A stretch of 64,000 nt of DNA from Rhodococcus sp. 4CII (GTDB lineage Bacteria; Actinomycetota; Actinomycetes; Mycobacteriales; Mycobacteriaceae): contig NZ_JACCFE010000004.1 of NCBI RefSeq assembly GCF_014256275.1, forward strand, positions 186,001 to 250,000, written 5' to 3'. The notes beneath the pieces were generated by a model, which was not told where the DNA came from, did not search any database, and saw only the letters and a list, made by a program, of their open reading frames with translations. Shown here in pieces: positions 52,269 to 60,945 of this stretch (the first letter of the stretch is position 1; each line of letters opens with the position of its first letter). The translations under genes were made by a program, and so were the position numbers.

Positions 52269-53870
52269 GTGGCCAAGATGATCGCCTTCGACGAAGACGC
52301 CCGCCGTGCCCTGCAGCGGGGAGTGGATAAGCTCGCCGATGCCGTCAAGGTCACCCTGGGCCCCAAGGGTCGCAATGTGGTGCTGGGCCGCGACGTCGCC
52401 AAACCCCTCGTGACCAACGATGGGGTCACCGTCGCGCGCAGTGTCGAACTCGACGACCCCTACGAAAAGATGGGCGCCGAACTCGTCAAAGAGGTCGCCA
52501 AGCAGACCGACGACGTGGCCGGTGACGGAACGACCACCGCGACCGTGCTCGCTCAAGCGATGGTGCACGAGGGTCTGCGTAACATCGCCGCCGGCGCGAA
52601 CCCTATGGCGATGCGGCGGGGGATCGACGCAGGTTTGGTCGGGGTAATCCGGGCGATCAACGACGCGGCCAGACCGATCGAAACCACCGAACAGATCGCC
52701 GCGACCGCGACGATCTCCTCCGGTGACCCCGCTATCGGCACCATTGTCGCCGACGCGCTGGACAAGGTCGGCGTGCACGGCATCGTCACCGTCGAGGCGT
52801 CGGACACCTTCGGCCTCACCCTCGAGCTGGTGGAGGGTTTGCGATTCGACAAGGGCTACCTCAGTCCGTACTTCGTGACCGATTTCGAACGGCTCGAGGT
52901 CGTCCTGGACAACCCCTACATCCTGTTCGTCTCGTCGGTGATCAGCTCGATCAAGCAACTGACTCCCATTGTGGAGAAGGTGATGAAGACCGGTCGCCCG
53001 CTGGTCGTCGTGGCCGAAGACGTCACCGACTCTGCTCTCGCGTCCCTGGTCGTCAACAACGTGAAAGCCACGTTCACCTCAGCGGCCGTGAAGTCGCCCG
53101 GTTTTGGGGACCGACGCGAGTTGATGCTGCGCGACATGGCCGTCGTCACCGGCGGCCAGGTGATATCCGACGCTATCGGGGTCACCCTCGAGGCGGCGAG
53201 CCTCGATTTGCTCGGAAGTGCCCGCCGGGTGCTGATCACCAAACATGACACCTCGATCGTCGGCGGCGCCGGCGACGCCACCGCGATCGCCGGACGAGTC
53301 AGGGAGATCACCACTGCAATCGAGGCATCGACCGCGGATTACGACACCGACAAACTCCGCGAGCGTTTGGCCAAGCTCAGCGGGGCGGCAGCGGTAATCC
53401 GGATCGGCGCCGCGACCGAGATCGAACTCAAGGAACGCAAACATCGGCTCGAGGACGCCGTACGCAATGCGCGGGCGGCAGCGGAAGAAGGCATCGTCGC
53501 CGGCGGTGGCGTCGCCTTGCTGCAGGCAGCCGTCACGGCGTTCGACGCATTGCACCTCACCGGTGACGATGCGACCGGCGCCAACGTCCTGCGGGTGGCT
53601 CTCGACGCACCGTTGCGGCAGATCGCCGTCAACGCCGGCCTGGAAGGCGGGGTCGTGGTCGACAAGGTCCGACACCTACCGCTCGGGCACGGTTTGAACG
53701 CCGCAACCGGACAGTACGGCGACATGATCGCCGCCGGAATCATGGACCCGGTCAAGGTAACCCGATTAGCGCTGGAAAATGCGGCGTCGATTGCGGCGAT
53801 GTTCCTGACCGCCGAAGTGCTCATCGCCGACAAACCCCACATCCCGCTCTCGGAAATGCCTCCCCTCTGA
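52269..53870 (+). CDS. groEL: dedicated GroEL-type chaperonin of the monooxygenase cluster
   Basis: The start is placed at GTG 52269 (VAKMIAFDEDARRAL), the usual GroEL start; further upstream in-frame codons from GTG 52224/52227 are possible. The 533-residue Hsp60 shows VTLGPKGRNVVL, NDGVTVARSVELDDP, GDGTTTATVLAQAM, AAEEGIVAGGGVAL and the C-terminal ALENAASIAAMFLTAEVLIADKP. The Gly-Gly-Met tail is missing; it ends LSEMPPL, and no groES is next to it. Diiron monooxygenase operons of the propane/Mim type carry such a GroEL, known to be needed for folding of the hydroxylase. Confidence 0.92.
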   Translation: MAKMIAFDEDARRALQRGVDKLADAVKVTLGPKGRNVVLGRDVAKPLVTNDGVTVARSVELDDPYEKMGAELVKEVAKQTDDVAGDGTTTATVLAQAMVHEGLRNIAAGANPMAMRRGIDAGLVGVIRAINDAARPIETTEQIAATATISSGDPAIGTIVADALDKVGVHGIVTVEASDTFGLTLELVEGLRFDKGYLSPYFVTDFERLEVVLDNPYILFVSSVISSIKQLTPIVEKVMKTGRPLVVVAEDVTDSALASLVVNNVKATFTSAAVKSPGFGDRRELMLRDMAVVTGGQVISDAIGVTLEAASLDLLGSARRVLITKHDTSIVGGAGDATAIAGRVREITTAIEASTADYDTDKLRERLAKLSGAAAVIRIGAATEIELKERKHRLEDAVRNARAAAEEGIVAGGGVALLQAAVTAFDALHLTGDDATGANVLRVALDAPLRQIAVNAGLEGGVVVDKVRHLPLGHGLNAATGQYGDMIAAGIMDPVKVTRLALENAASIAAMFLTAEVLIADKPHIPLSEMPPL

Positions 53871-54335
53871 CAGGGAGACCGTTTTCACCGACGGGTAAGC
53901 CGCGACGACACCACCGCCGCACCGCAGGCAAGGAGACCAGGAATGCTCGTTCGAAAGATCGCTCTCACCGCGATACTCCTCATCGGGCTCGGTCTGTTTG
54001 CTGTCCCGCTGGCGACGGCCCAAGCTGTGACCAATCACGGTCACCTGCACGACAATCCAGGCAAACGCTATGTGCGCCAGGGTGATTCGGCGAGACGGGT
54101 GCGGCGGTAGCGCCTGGCTTTGTTCGGTGTTGGCCGTCGTGCACAGACCACAGCGGCAGCCGCAGTTGTAGGCAGATGAGGTGCCGTGTTGTCCGACGAT
54201 CCGGGTGTGCGCCCGGATCACCGCGATGTATGCGCGCTGGCTCACCGTGTTCCCGCGTCTACATGATGAACATCGACAGGCGAGGTTGCAGTAGGCGTTC
54301 ACGGTTCCGTGACGCGAGTCGTCCGGCGCGAGCAT
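53766..54335 (-). CDS. Cys-rich tandem HGT-CRC-C repeat protein (uncertain extent)
   Basis: From ATG 54335 the first 75 residues hold two copies of a short motif: HGTVNAYCNLACRCSSCRRGN and HGTSSAYNCGCRCGLCTTAN. This His/Cys arrangement looks like a small zinc-binding module of the kind seen in actinobacterial and phage proteins. The open frame runs on to 53766, but that part lies antisense to the peptide gene and the groEL end and is probably not meaningful. The real gene may end near 54110 through a lost stop. Confidence 0.35.
   Translation of the reverse strand: MLAPDDSRHGTVNAYCNLACRCSSCRRGNTVSQRAYIAVIRAHTRIVGQHGTSSAYNCGCRCGLCTTANTEQSQALPPHPSRRITLAHIAFAWIVVQVTVIGHSLGRRQRDSKQTEPDEEYRGESDLSNEHSWSPCLRCGGGVVAAYPSVKTVSLSEGRHFRERDVGFVGDEHFGGQEHRRNRRRIFQR
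53943..54110 (+). CDS. small secreted peptide, 55 residues
   Basis: ATG 53943 follows AAGGAGACC. The peptide has a clear signal sequence (RKIALTAILLIGLGLFAVPL, cleavage likely after ATAQA) and a short polar tail VTNHGHLHDNPGKRYVRQGDS that ends basic. It lies 72 bp after groEL on the same strand, so it may be the last gene of the operon or a truncated remnant of a longer exported protein. The function is unknown. Confidence 0.5.
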   Translation: MLVRKIALTAILLIGLGLFAVPLATAQAVTNHGHLHDNPGKRYVRQGDSARRVRR

Positions 54336-55208
54336 GCTCGGCCACCGCCTTTCATCGGAGCGAAACTGCTAATACTGAAAGAGGAGCTTGCAGAGCGCCG
54401 CGTTCGTGGTGGCCTCAGGAGTATTCTCGCCCTTCACCGAACCCATGATCCGGTTGGCTATCCCAGAGCAACTCGTTCACATTGTGCAAAGAGACCCACC
54501 GCGATCGGATCATCCATCGCGCATCAATACCGGTGGCTCGCCACCGCCCGAACGATCGAGTCGTCACGATCACGAAGCTCGACGCTGCGGGCGACGGCGC
54601 GGTCGTGGCCGCGCCATCTGCGTTTGATCTCCACCTTGCGGCGCCCATGTGAAGGGCCAGCGATTGGTGCCGTGCGCGATCGCAGCGCCAACGGAGGCGC
54701 GGAGGAGGGCACGCAGCTCCGGTCCGCTTCTGTGAGAAGAGGACGCGATGCGGCGGCGGCGCGCAGAAAAGGTCGAAACCCTGGGTCGCGCAATGCTCAG
54801 CGTGCGCATGCTCGAGGCGCCTCATATCGGTGACACCGCAGCCGAGGTTGGTGCCCGCTGTGCGCCGTCGCCCCGGGCACGCCCGGACACCGACAAAGTT
54901 CACCACTACGGTGGACACCACATCACCCCAGCAATACACCTCGACCTCGATGTGTCACCGGTAGCTCGGCAACACGGACTCTGATGGTCCCCCGAGAAAT
55001 CTAGTGACAACCCACTCGCCTCGCCACTGGCCGAACGGGTCATCTCACACCCCCCCAAACGGCGGGGCAAGTCGGGATCGGGTCGGGCGCTGCGCGGTGT
55101 CGAGGACAGGCGAGCTCTCAATCGTCCCGTCCGCTTCGAATAGTGACGGCGGACCGCCCTTCGAGCGAATGCTCGAGCCTGAGCTCGCCTCACACGCTGG
55201 AGCGGCGT
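54336..55208. other. no gene recognised (degraded DNA)
   Basis: Open frames here are short, overlap on both strands and show no motif I recognise. There is no RNA gene visible. The stretch ends at the AGCGGCGT target duplication of the IS256 element, so it is the left flank of that insertion. Confidence 0.5.
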
Positions 55209-55747
55209 GGTCAAGTCCCGTGAGGTGGTGTACGACGTCGTCGTGTGATTCCTCGGCTGGTGGTTATGCGGTCAGGGCCGCCGGTGTCACCTCCTCGGCG
55301 GGTTCGGATGGTGTGTGGGTTCCGCGGGAGCGGGCCAGCACGTCGAGACCGAGGTAGCGGCGGGCTTCGATCCATTCGTCGTGCTGTTCGGCGAGGACTG
55401 CGCCGACGAGCCGGATGAGGGCGGTGCGGTCGGGGAAGATCCCGACGACATCGGTCCGCCGCCGGATCTCCTTGTTGAGTCTCTCCTGGGGATTGTTGGA
55501 CCAGATCTGACGCCAGATCTGCTTCGGAAACGCGGTGAACGCGAGCAGATCCACCCGGGCCGTATCGAGGTGATCGGCGATCCTCGGGAGCTTCTCCGAC
55601 AATGCATCAATCACCCGATCATATTGAGCATGAACAGAATCGGCGTCTGGTTGGTCGTAGACCGAGTGCAGGAGCGCTCGCACCCAGGGCCACGAGTTCT
55701 TCGGGGTCTGGGACATGAGATTCGTCGAATAATGTGACTGTAAGGAA

Positions 55748-56656
55748 TTAATGTGTCGATTCGGGTGTGTCGCCCTCTCGTGGTGGTATGGCAGCGAGGA
55801 GGGCGGCGGCGGTGCGGTAGCGGATGGTTGCCGGTGCCGGGGTGTAGAAGTCCTGTTCGAGCAGTGGCCGCACGTCGAGCAGGGCATTGCCGATGGTGCG
55901 AGGGCTGACCTGGAACAGTTCGGCCAGGACGGCGCGGTTGCAGAGCTGGCGCATATGCAGAACGGTGGCCAGGACGCGTTCGGCATCGGTGATCTTCTGG
56001 AGGAAGATTCCGCCGCGGCCCCCTGGCATGCGTTCGCCGCCGCGTTGGGCGTAGCGGCGTCGCTCGACCATGGCGGCTTGCCGGACGGCGAGACGTTCGA
56101 CGAGGTCGCCCAGTTGCCGGCGACTCATGCCGGTCAGAGCCGGATGCGACAGTGCCTCGGGGAGCGGCCGATTCGGTGTCGGGACGGGTGCCGTGCCGTC
56201 ACGGAGAAATCCCGCGAGGTCTGCGGCGGTGCTGAAGCGAAGCCCGATGGTCGGGGTGACGTGATGGCCGTGTTCGTCGAGCAGCATCCGCGTTTCGGCG
56301 ATGATTTCGCCGATGGAGTTCGGATTCACCCCGAGCAGATCCGAGAGCACCCGCTGAGGGCAGACCTGCCGCAGATACACGACGGTGATCAGCAGGGCCG
56401 CGGCGTCCGACAGCAGCCGTCGCCCGCCGGCACCCGGAGCATTGCGGCGCCGGCCGCCGCGTTGGTGCCAGCGGCGTTGCTCGGCGCGCGCGGCCTGGGC
56501 CGGTGCCAGCCGTGCGGTGAGTTCGTCCAGCTCGTCGCCAGTCATGCCGGTCAGGCGCGGGTCGGCGAGCATCGCGACGGCCGCGGCCCGCTCGCCTTCG
56601 CGGTCCCGGCCGGGAACCGGAGCGGCGTCGACGTGAGTGGGTTCGATGGTGTAGTT
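55748..56656 (-). CDS. ISAzo13-associated ORF (transposase-related protein), start lost
   Basis: The body reads NYTIEPTHVDAAPVPGRDREGER then two repeats of one module: LADPRLTGMTGDELDELTARLAPAQAARAEQRRW ... LRQVCPQRVLSDLLGVNPNSIGEIIAETRMLL, and LSHPALTGMSRRQLGDLVERLAVRQAAMVERRRY ... MRQLCNRAVLAELFQVSPRTIGNALLDVRPLL. Each ends in a helix-turn-helix. I believe proteins like this are the second product of ISAzo13-type elements. The start is missing because an internal deletion fuses it out of frame to the transposase exon. The open frame extends upstream to 56890 without homology. Confidence 0.65.
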   Translation of the reverse strand, partial: NYTIEPTHVDAAPVPGRDREGERAAAVAMLADPRLTGMTGDELDELTARLAPAQAARAEQRRWHQRGGRRRNAPGAGGRRLLSDAAALLITVVYLRQVCPQRVLSDLLGVNPNSIGEIIAETRMLLDEHGHHVTPTIGLRFSTAADLAGFLRDGTAPVPTPNRPLPEALSHPALTGMSRRQLGDLVERLAVRQAAMVERRRYAQRGGERMPGGRGGIFLQKITDAERVLATVLHMRQLCNRAVLAELFQVSPRTIGNALLDVRPLLEQDFYTPAPATIRYRTAAALLAAIPPREGDTPESTH

Positions 56657-58031
56657 CCGCCGTACGGGATGGCCCGTTCCGCATTCGGTCCGGTGAAGAA
56701 GCTGTGATCGACCACCCGCACCGGATCGCCCTGCGGGCGCCACTCGCGCCCCGGGGTGGGCAGCTGGCCGAGTTATGAGGTAGGCCGTCGGGCGTGGTGC
56801 CAGCGCAGCTGGACCCGACCCGACGACCCCCTCCCGAACCGGACGTGCTCGCTTTCCGAGCATCACGGCTCTCCAGTGACTGCAGGACACCCAGCACCGT
56901 TTCGGCTTCTCGCATCACGCGTACCTCCCGGCCCTCGGGTATCCGATCACCTGGCCCACTTGGCCCTGTGGACGGCTTTCCCGTCCTCCTCGGTGGGGCG
57001 TTACTCCCACGACTACTACTGAGCCTCTGTCGCCATAGGGCACATGGCGCGTGCCCGTTAGGCGATCCCACGTTCGTCCTTGCCATACGTCATAGAGCGA
57101 TTTAGGTGCCCCGTTCATCCCCTTGAATTCCCTCATTGGGAATCGCTCCGCACCACGGAGGCTGTATCGGATAAGAGCTGACTCCGATACACGATGCGGC
57201 GCCGGTTTCAGGTACATTTCCGACGGACGAAAAGTTGCGTCTTCTGGGGATTGGGGTTCAGGCAGTTTCGCTTTCACCATGTCGCTCGGGTCCCGCAGCA
57301 CCCCGCTCCTGATACCTGGACACGGTCGCTGCTTCAATGGCATGCTACGGTTCCCTTCACCTTTCGGATCCAGGTAAGCCATCAGACCCAGGAATATTTC
57401 CTCCGAATTCCTCCCAGCTGAACTAGGAATATGACAAGGCGCCTCGTGGCGCACGTTCCTTCTTCTTCGAATCGACGCTGATCACCGGCTCGCCCGCGTC
57501 CTGGTGCGCCTTGACCTGCTCGTTGATGTAGCGGAACTGCACGTCCCGGTCCGGGTGCTGCTCGCCTTCCAACGTCTTGGCGTTGGCCTGCAAACTGAAT
57601 CCGTTGTCCCGCAACAACCGTCCCACCGTCGGTGCGGACACCGGATGGCCCTTCCGGGTCAGCTCCTCGGCCAGGTGTCGCAGCGACTTGGTCGTCCACC
57701 GCAACGGAGACTCCGGATCCCCACGCTCATCCGGCTCGACCAGCGCCAACAACGCAGGCACCAGCTGCGGATTCAGCGCGTCCGCACCCTTGCGGCCCCC
57801 ACCCGGACGGCGGACCCGACCCGTCGGCGCCGGCTGCTCGCCGGCCTCCAACTCGAACACGCCCCTGCGAACCGTGGTCTCGCTGACACCGACCGCCCGG
57901 GCCACCGCCCGCACCCCGCCATGCCCCAGCGACCGGGCCTCCGCCGCCAACGCCAAACGCCGCTGCCGCTCGTTCAGATGCGGCAACAAGACCTCGAACC
58001 GCTCCCGCAACCGGTCCTCGACCTCGCTCAC
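56655..58031 (-). pseudogene. ISAzo13-family transposase, split by intron and truncated
   Basis: Exon 1 (58031-57455): VSEVEDRLRERFEVLLPHLNERQRRLALAAEARSLGHGGV ... ANAKTLEGEQHPDRDVQFRYINEQV ... VISVDSKKKE, with the first catalytic Asp. Exon 2 (56771-56655): LGQLPTPGREWRPQGDPVRVVDHSFFTGPNAERAIPYG. Joining 57455 to 56771 gives KKKE-LGQLPTPGREW, the expected ISAzo13 reading. The rest of the DDE domain is deleted after AIPYGG. Confidence 0.85.
56772..57454 (-). ncRNA. ORF-less bacterial group II intron (683 nt)
   Basis: The 5' end is GTGCGCC directly after the exon base at 57455. Near the 3' end the minus strand shows a domain V hairpin: GAGCCGTGATGCTCG, a GAAA-type loop, CGAGCACGTCCGGTTC, with the AGC triad and the two-base bulge. 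It is followed by a domain VI stem (GTCGTCGGG ... CCCGACGGC) and the 3' end CTACCTCATAAC. Removing 57454-56772 restores the transposase frame exactly. Domain IV holds no reverse transcriptase/maturase, so splicing would need a maturase supplied from elsewhere. The open frame through it (56915-57454) is not a protein. Confidence 0.85.
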
Positions 58032-59163
58032 AACCGCCCTACCGCACCGACCCGACTCAAACCGCAAAACACCATGTTATTACCTTACAGTCACAATGCG
58101 TTCGGCAGCGTTGCCATGCCGCTCCCGGCAGGGTAGCGCCGATCGCCGACACGAGGCCGGCGTGCGCGTCGGAGGTCACCAACCGCACCCCGGACAAACC
58201 GCGGGCGACCAGCGACCGAAAGAACGCCAACCAGCCGGCGCCGTCCTCGCTGGAGGTCACCTCCAGGCCCAGGATCTCGCGGTAGCCCTCGGCATTGACG
58301 CCGACCGCCACGAGGGCGTGCACGTTGACCACCCGCCCGTTCTCGCGGACCTTCAACACGAGGGCGTCGGCGGCGACGAACGTGTACGGCCCGGCGTCCA
58401 AGGGTCGGCTGCGGAACGCCTCCACCTGGGCGTCGAGGTCCTTGGCCATGACGGAGACCTGCGACTTCGACAGCGAGGTGATGCCGAGGGAATCGACGAG
58501 CTTCTCCATCCGGCGGGTGGAGACTCCGAGCAGGTAGCAAGTGGCCACCACCGAGGTCAGGGCACGTTCGGCACGTTTGCGGCGCTGCAGCAACCACTCT
58601 GGGAAATACGAACCCTGACGCAGCTTGGGGATCGCGACGTCGAGAGTGCCGGCGCGGGTGTCGAAGTCGCGGTGTCGGTACCCGTTGCGGCTGTTGGTGC
58701 GGTCCTCGGAGCGCTCGCCGTAGCCGGCGCCGCACAGGGTGTCGGCCTCGGCGCCCATCAGCGCGTCGATGAACGTGGACAGCAAACTCCGCAGCAGGTC
58801 AGGGCTGGCGTCGGTGAGGCGATCGGTCAAGAACTGGTGCAGGTCGATATCGTGGGCAGTGGTCATCGCGTGCTCTTTCGTCGAGTCGAGTTGGTAGCTC
58901 TCTCGAAGAATCACGCGATGACCGCCTACTTTCCGGCTACGACACGCCGGTGACGTCCTGATCCGGCTCGTACACCATCGTCATGGACGCAACCAGCGGC
59001 GTAACGCCCCGGCCTTGTCGGGCGGGGGCAAGTAGGGCTTCTTCCTCGACACTGTTGCCGAGTACCAGTGGCCACGGGACACGGCCGGGCTGGCACCGGC
59101 GACCGTGGACGGGTTGACAAAGCCGATCATCGAGATCTGCCGGGCATTACAGACTGGGGCCGT

Positions 59164-60057
59164 GGCAGCTGACCCCGCGTCAGGTCGACAAGTATTTCGC
59201 CGAGGTGGGCAAACGCGGCCGGGCGACGGTGCGCCGCAAGATGACCCTGATCGACCACTACTTCGCGTTCCTGGAACAGCGATACGCCGGCGAGATCGCC
59301 CGCCGCTTCGGTGTCGCGTTCGAGTCGCCGATCGACCCGTTCAACCGTCCGCGGCATCGCGGCGACTACGGACTTCGCATACTTCCGTCGCACCGTGCCA
59401 TGCGCGAATTCTTCGGCCGCTGGCGGGAATCGCTGAACGAGGCCCGGAAGCCGGTGATCGCTCGACGTCACTACGTGATGGGCAAGCTCACCTACCTCTC
59501 CGGTGTTCGTGCCGCCGAGTTCTGTGGGGTGCGGATCGGCGACGTGCACTGGGAATCCGGGCAGTGAGGCCGATTCCTGTTGCACAGCAAGGTAGCTCGC
59601 GGATCCGGGCCGCGTCATCGCGGGGGTATCTGTTCGAGGAAGGCCGAGCGCTGCTCTGGTGGTACGTCGAAGAAGTCCGCGCGGAATTTTGCGACCCAGA
59701 CAACCCGGAGGCGCCGCTGTTCTCGTCCGAACGGATCCCGTCGGCGGTGTGTGCGTTGAACGTGGATCCGCCGGCGATCGCGGTGACGCCGTCGCCGTTT
59801 CGGCGCGCCCTCAAGGACGCGGGTCACCGATTCCTTAGCGGACCGGTCACCGAGCTGCATCCCCACTTGCTCCGGCATGCCTGCGCGACCAAAACTACGA
59901 GCGCGGAATGTCGCTGTGGGAGGTTAAGAAGTTGCCGGGACACGACCGCGTGATGACCACGGTTTCGATCTGGCCGCGCACGCCGACCCGGAAACCGCCA
60001 GCCAGCCTGGCTGCAGCCGAGCGGGCGCTGCAACGACTCGTCATGGACAAGGGGAAC
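59164..60057 (+). pseudogene. tyrosine recombinase, frameshifted
   Basis: In one frame: WQLTPRQVDKYFAEVGKRGRATVRRKMTLIDHYFAFLEQRY (core-binding) and LTYLSGVRAAEFCGVRIGDVHW (catalytic Arg). After about 59565 another frame continues YLFEEGRALLWWYVEEVRAEFCDPDNPEAPLFSSERIP ... ELHPHLLRHACAT (His-x-x-Arg), and a third frame gives MSLWEVKKLPGHDRVMTT and ADPE ... SLAAAERALQRLVMDKGN. At least two frame breaks make it inactive as read. It heads a set with the HTH and zinc-ribbon genes that follow. Confidence 0.8.
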
Positions 60058-60061
60058 TGCG

Positions 60062-60391
60062 ATGCAAGGGAACCTGCGATGGGCCGCAGCCAAACGCGAT
60101 ATCTGGCGGCCCAGCGACCTCCTCGCCGCCTTCACCAACGTGGGGTTCACGCGATCGCTGAGCAAGGTCGCCGCACCATGGAGCGGCAAACCGACCACCG
60201 TCCGCGTCGACGACCTGGACAGGATCTGCGCCGCATTGGACGGCACGGTTGCCGATCTGCTGGAGGCCGAACCCCTCGCTGTCCCCGACGAACACGAACA
60301 CCATGCGCGTCGAGCCGTCGGCCGCGGGAACGAGCCCGTGCGGCCGACGCCCAGGCGAGGCCGAGCCCGCCTATCTCTGCCACCGAACTGA
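60062..60391 (+). CDS. HTH (Cro/C1-like) protein beside recombinase
   Basis: This 109-residue protein: MQGNLRWAAAKRDIWRPSDLLAAFTNVGFTRSLSKVAAPWSGKPTTVRVDDLDRICAALDGTVADLLEAEPL is a Cro/C1-type helix-turn-helix of the short YozG-like kind (recognition helix around LSKVAAPWSGKPTTVRVDDLDRIC). The C-terminal 40 residues are basic and low complexity and may result from a frame change. It follows the recombinase remnant by a few bases and probably acted as its regulator or directionality factor. Confidence 0.7.
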   Translation: MQGNLRWAAAKRDIWRPSDLLAAFTNVGFTRSLSKVAAPWSGKPTTVRVDDLDRICAALDGTVADLLEAEPLAVPDEHEHHARRAVGRGNEPVRPTPRRGRARLSLPPN

Positions 60392-60393
60392 CG

Positions 60394-60945
60394 ATGGCGT
60401 CGGGTAGGAAGAACTGGCCGATCGTGCAGTGCCCAATCTGCTTCGGCTGGGGCGAACGACGGCAATACACCGCCTGCTCTGCCTGCGCGAAGTGGCGGCG
60501 AACCTTTCTGCGACGAGAGCATTGCCTGCGGTGCAGACAGCGCAACCACGTCAATGACGACGGGCTCTGCCGCTGCTGCCTGCAGATCGTACGCATCGAG
60601 GACCCGAACTGGATGCTCTATCCCGCTTCCGGCCGGGCCGGTGCGGCTGGCGCTGATCGTCCTGGATTGCGCGTGCCCAAGGCAACCCCGCTCGTGCTGC
60701 CTAAGAAGTGGAAGAACCCAAGGGCAGCAAAGGAAATGACGCGCGGTGACATGGTGCCGACCGCATCAACTTGGCCGTTGACAGAGACGTGGCACGGGCC
60801 ATCGTGCTTGGTGCCAGCGACGATTCCGCGCTGCTCGAATTGCGGCGCAGTGACAACTCTCGCTGGCGGTGGCGTACTGAGGTGGGCGAAAGATCTCAAT
60901 CCCGGCCGAGCCGCACTGTTGATCACGCCACTCGACCGCGACTAG
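60394..60945 (+). CDS. Cys-rich zinc-ribbon protein beside recombinase (possibly truncated)
   Basis: The first 90 residues hold paired cysteines: CPICFGWGERRQYTACSACAKWRR, HCLRCRQRNHVNDDGLCRCCLQIV. They are likely two zinc knuckles. The part after ASGRAG (residue about 85) is less convincing, although CSNCGAV appears near the C-terminus. It starts 3 bp after the HTH gene. In actinobacteria, large Cys-rich proteins accompany such recombinase-HTH pairs, so I read this as part of one recombinase module. The precise role is unknown. Confidence 0.6.
   Translation: MASGRKNWPIVQCPICFGWGERRQYTACSACAKWRRTFLRREHCLRCRQRNHVNDDGLCRCCLQIVRIEDPNWMLYPASGRAGAAGADRPGLRVPKATPLVLPKKWKNPRAAKEMTRGDMVPTASTWPLTETWHGPSCLVPATIPRCSNCGAVTTLAGGGVLRWAKDLNPGRAALLITPLDRD

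Larger units (their letters stand above)
55734..58094 (-). mobile_element. ISAzo13-family element carrying a group II intron
   Basis: Inverted ends GTGACTGTAAGG (55734) and its complement (ending 58094) are perfect over 12 bp. AAT at 55731-55733 and 58095-58097 is the 3-bp target duplication. Inside are the ISAzo13 transposase start, a 683-bp group II intron, a short second exon, and a second ORF that is joined to the transposase by an internal deletion at about 56655. Confidence 0.85.
55264..58866 (-). pseudogene. IS256-family transposase (type B), interrupted
   Basis: N-terminal part 58866-58098: MTTAHDIDLHQFLTDRLTDASPDLLR ... YTFVAADALVLKVRENGRVV (first Asp), RLVTSDAHAGLVSAIGATLPGAAWQRCRTH. 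C-terminal part 55733-55264: YSTNLMSQTPKNSWPWVRALLHSVYDQPDAD ... WSNNPQERLNKEIRRRTDVVGIFPDR. Joined at the ATT target site, the codons read R-T-H-Y-S-T-N-L without loss, so the transposase was intact before the ISAzo13 insertion. Confidence 0.9.
55209..58994 (-). mobile_element. IS256-family element (type B) interrupted by ISAzo13
   Basis: The ends match in inverted orientation at 18 of 27 positions (both contain TGGTGTACGA inside and begin GGT). AGCGGCGT occurs on both sides (55201-55208, 58995-59002), an 8-bp target duplication. The transposase is split at 55733/58098 by the ISAzo13 element. The same IS256 left a 3' fragment at 32329-32602. Confidence 0.9.

Noticed and set aside
54415..54939. 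Overlapping ORFs of 174 residues on both strands in 54309-54939
   Set aside because: No start context, motif or codon pattern supports either; left unannotated.
56915..57454. 179-residue ORF on the minus strand through the group II intron
   Set aside because: The sequence has intron end motifs and domain V, and splicing restores the transposase. The translation has no protein-like pattern.
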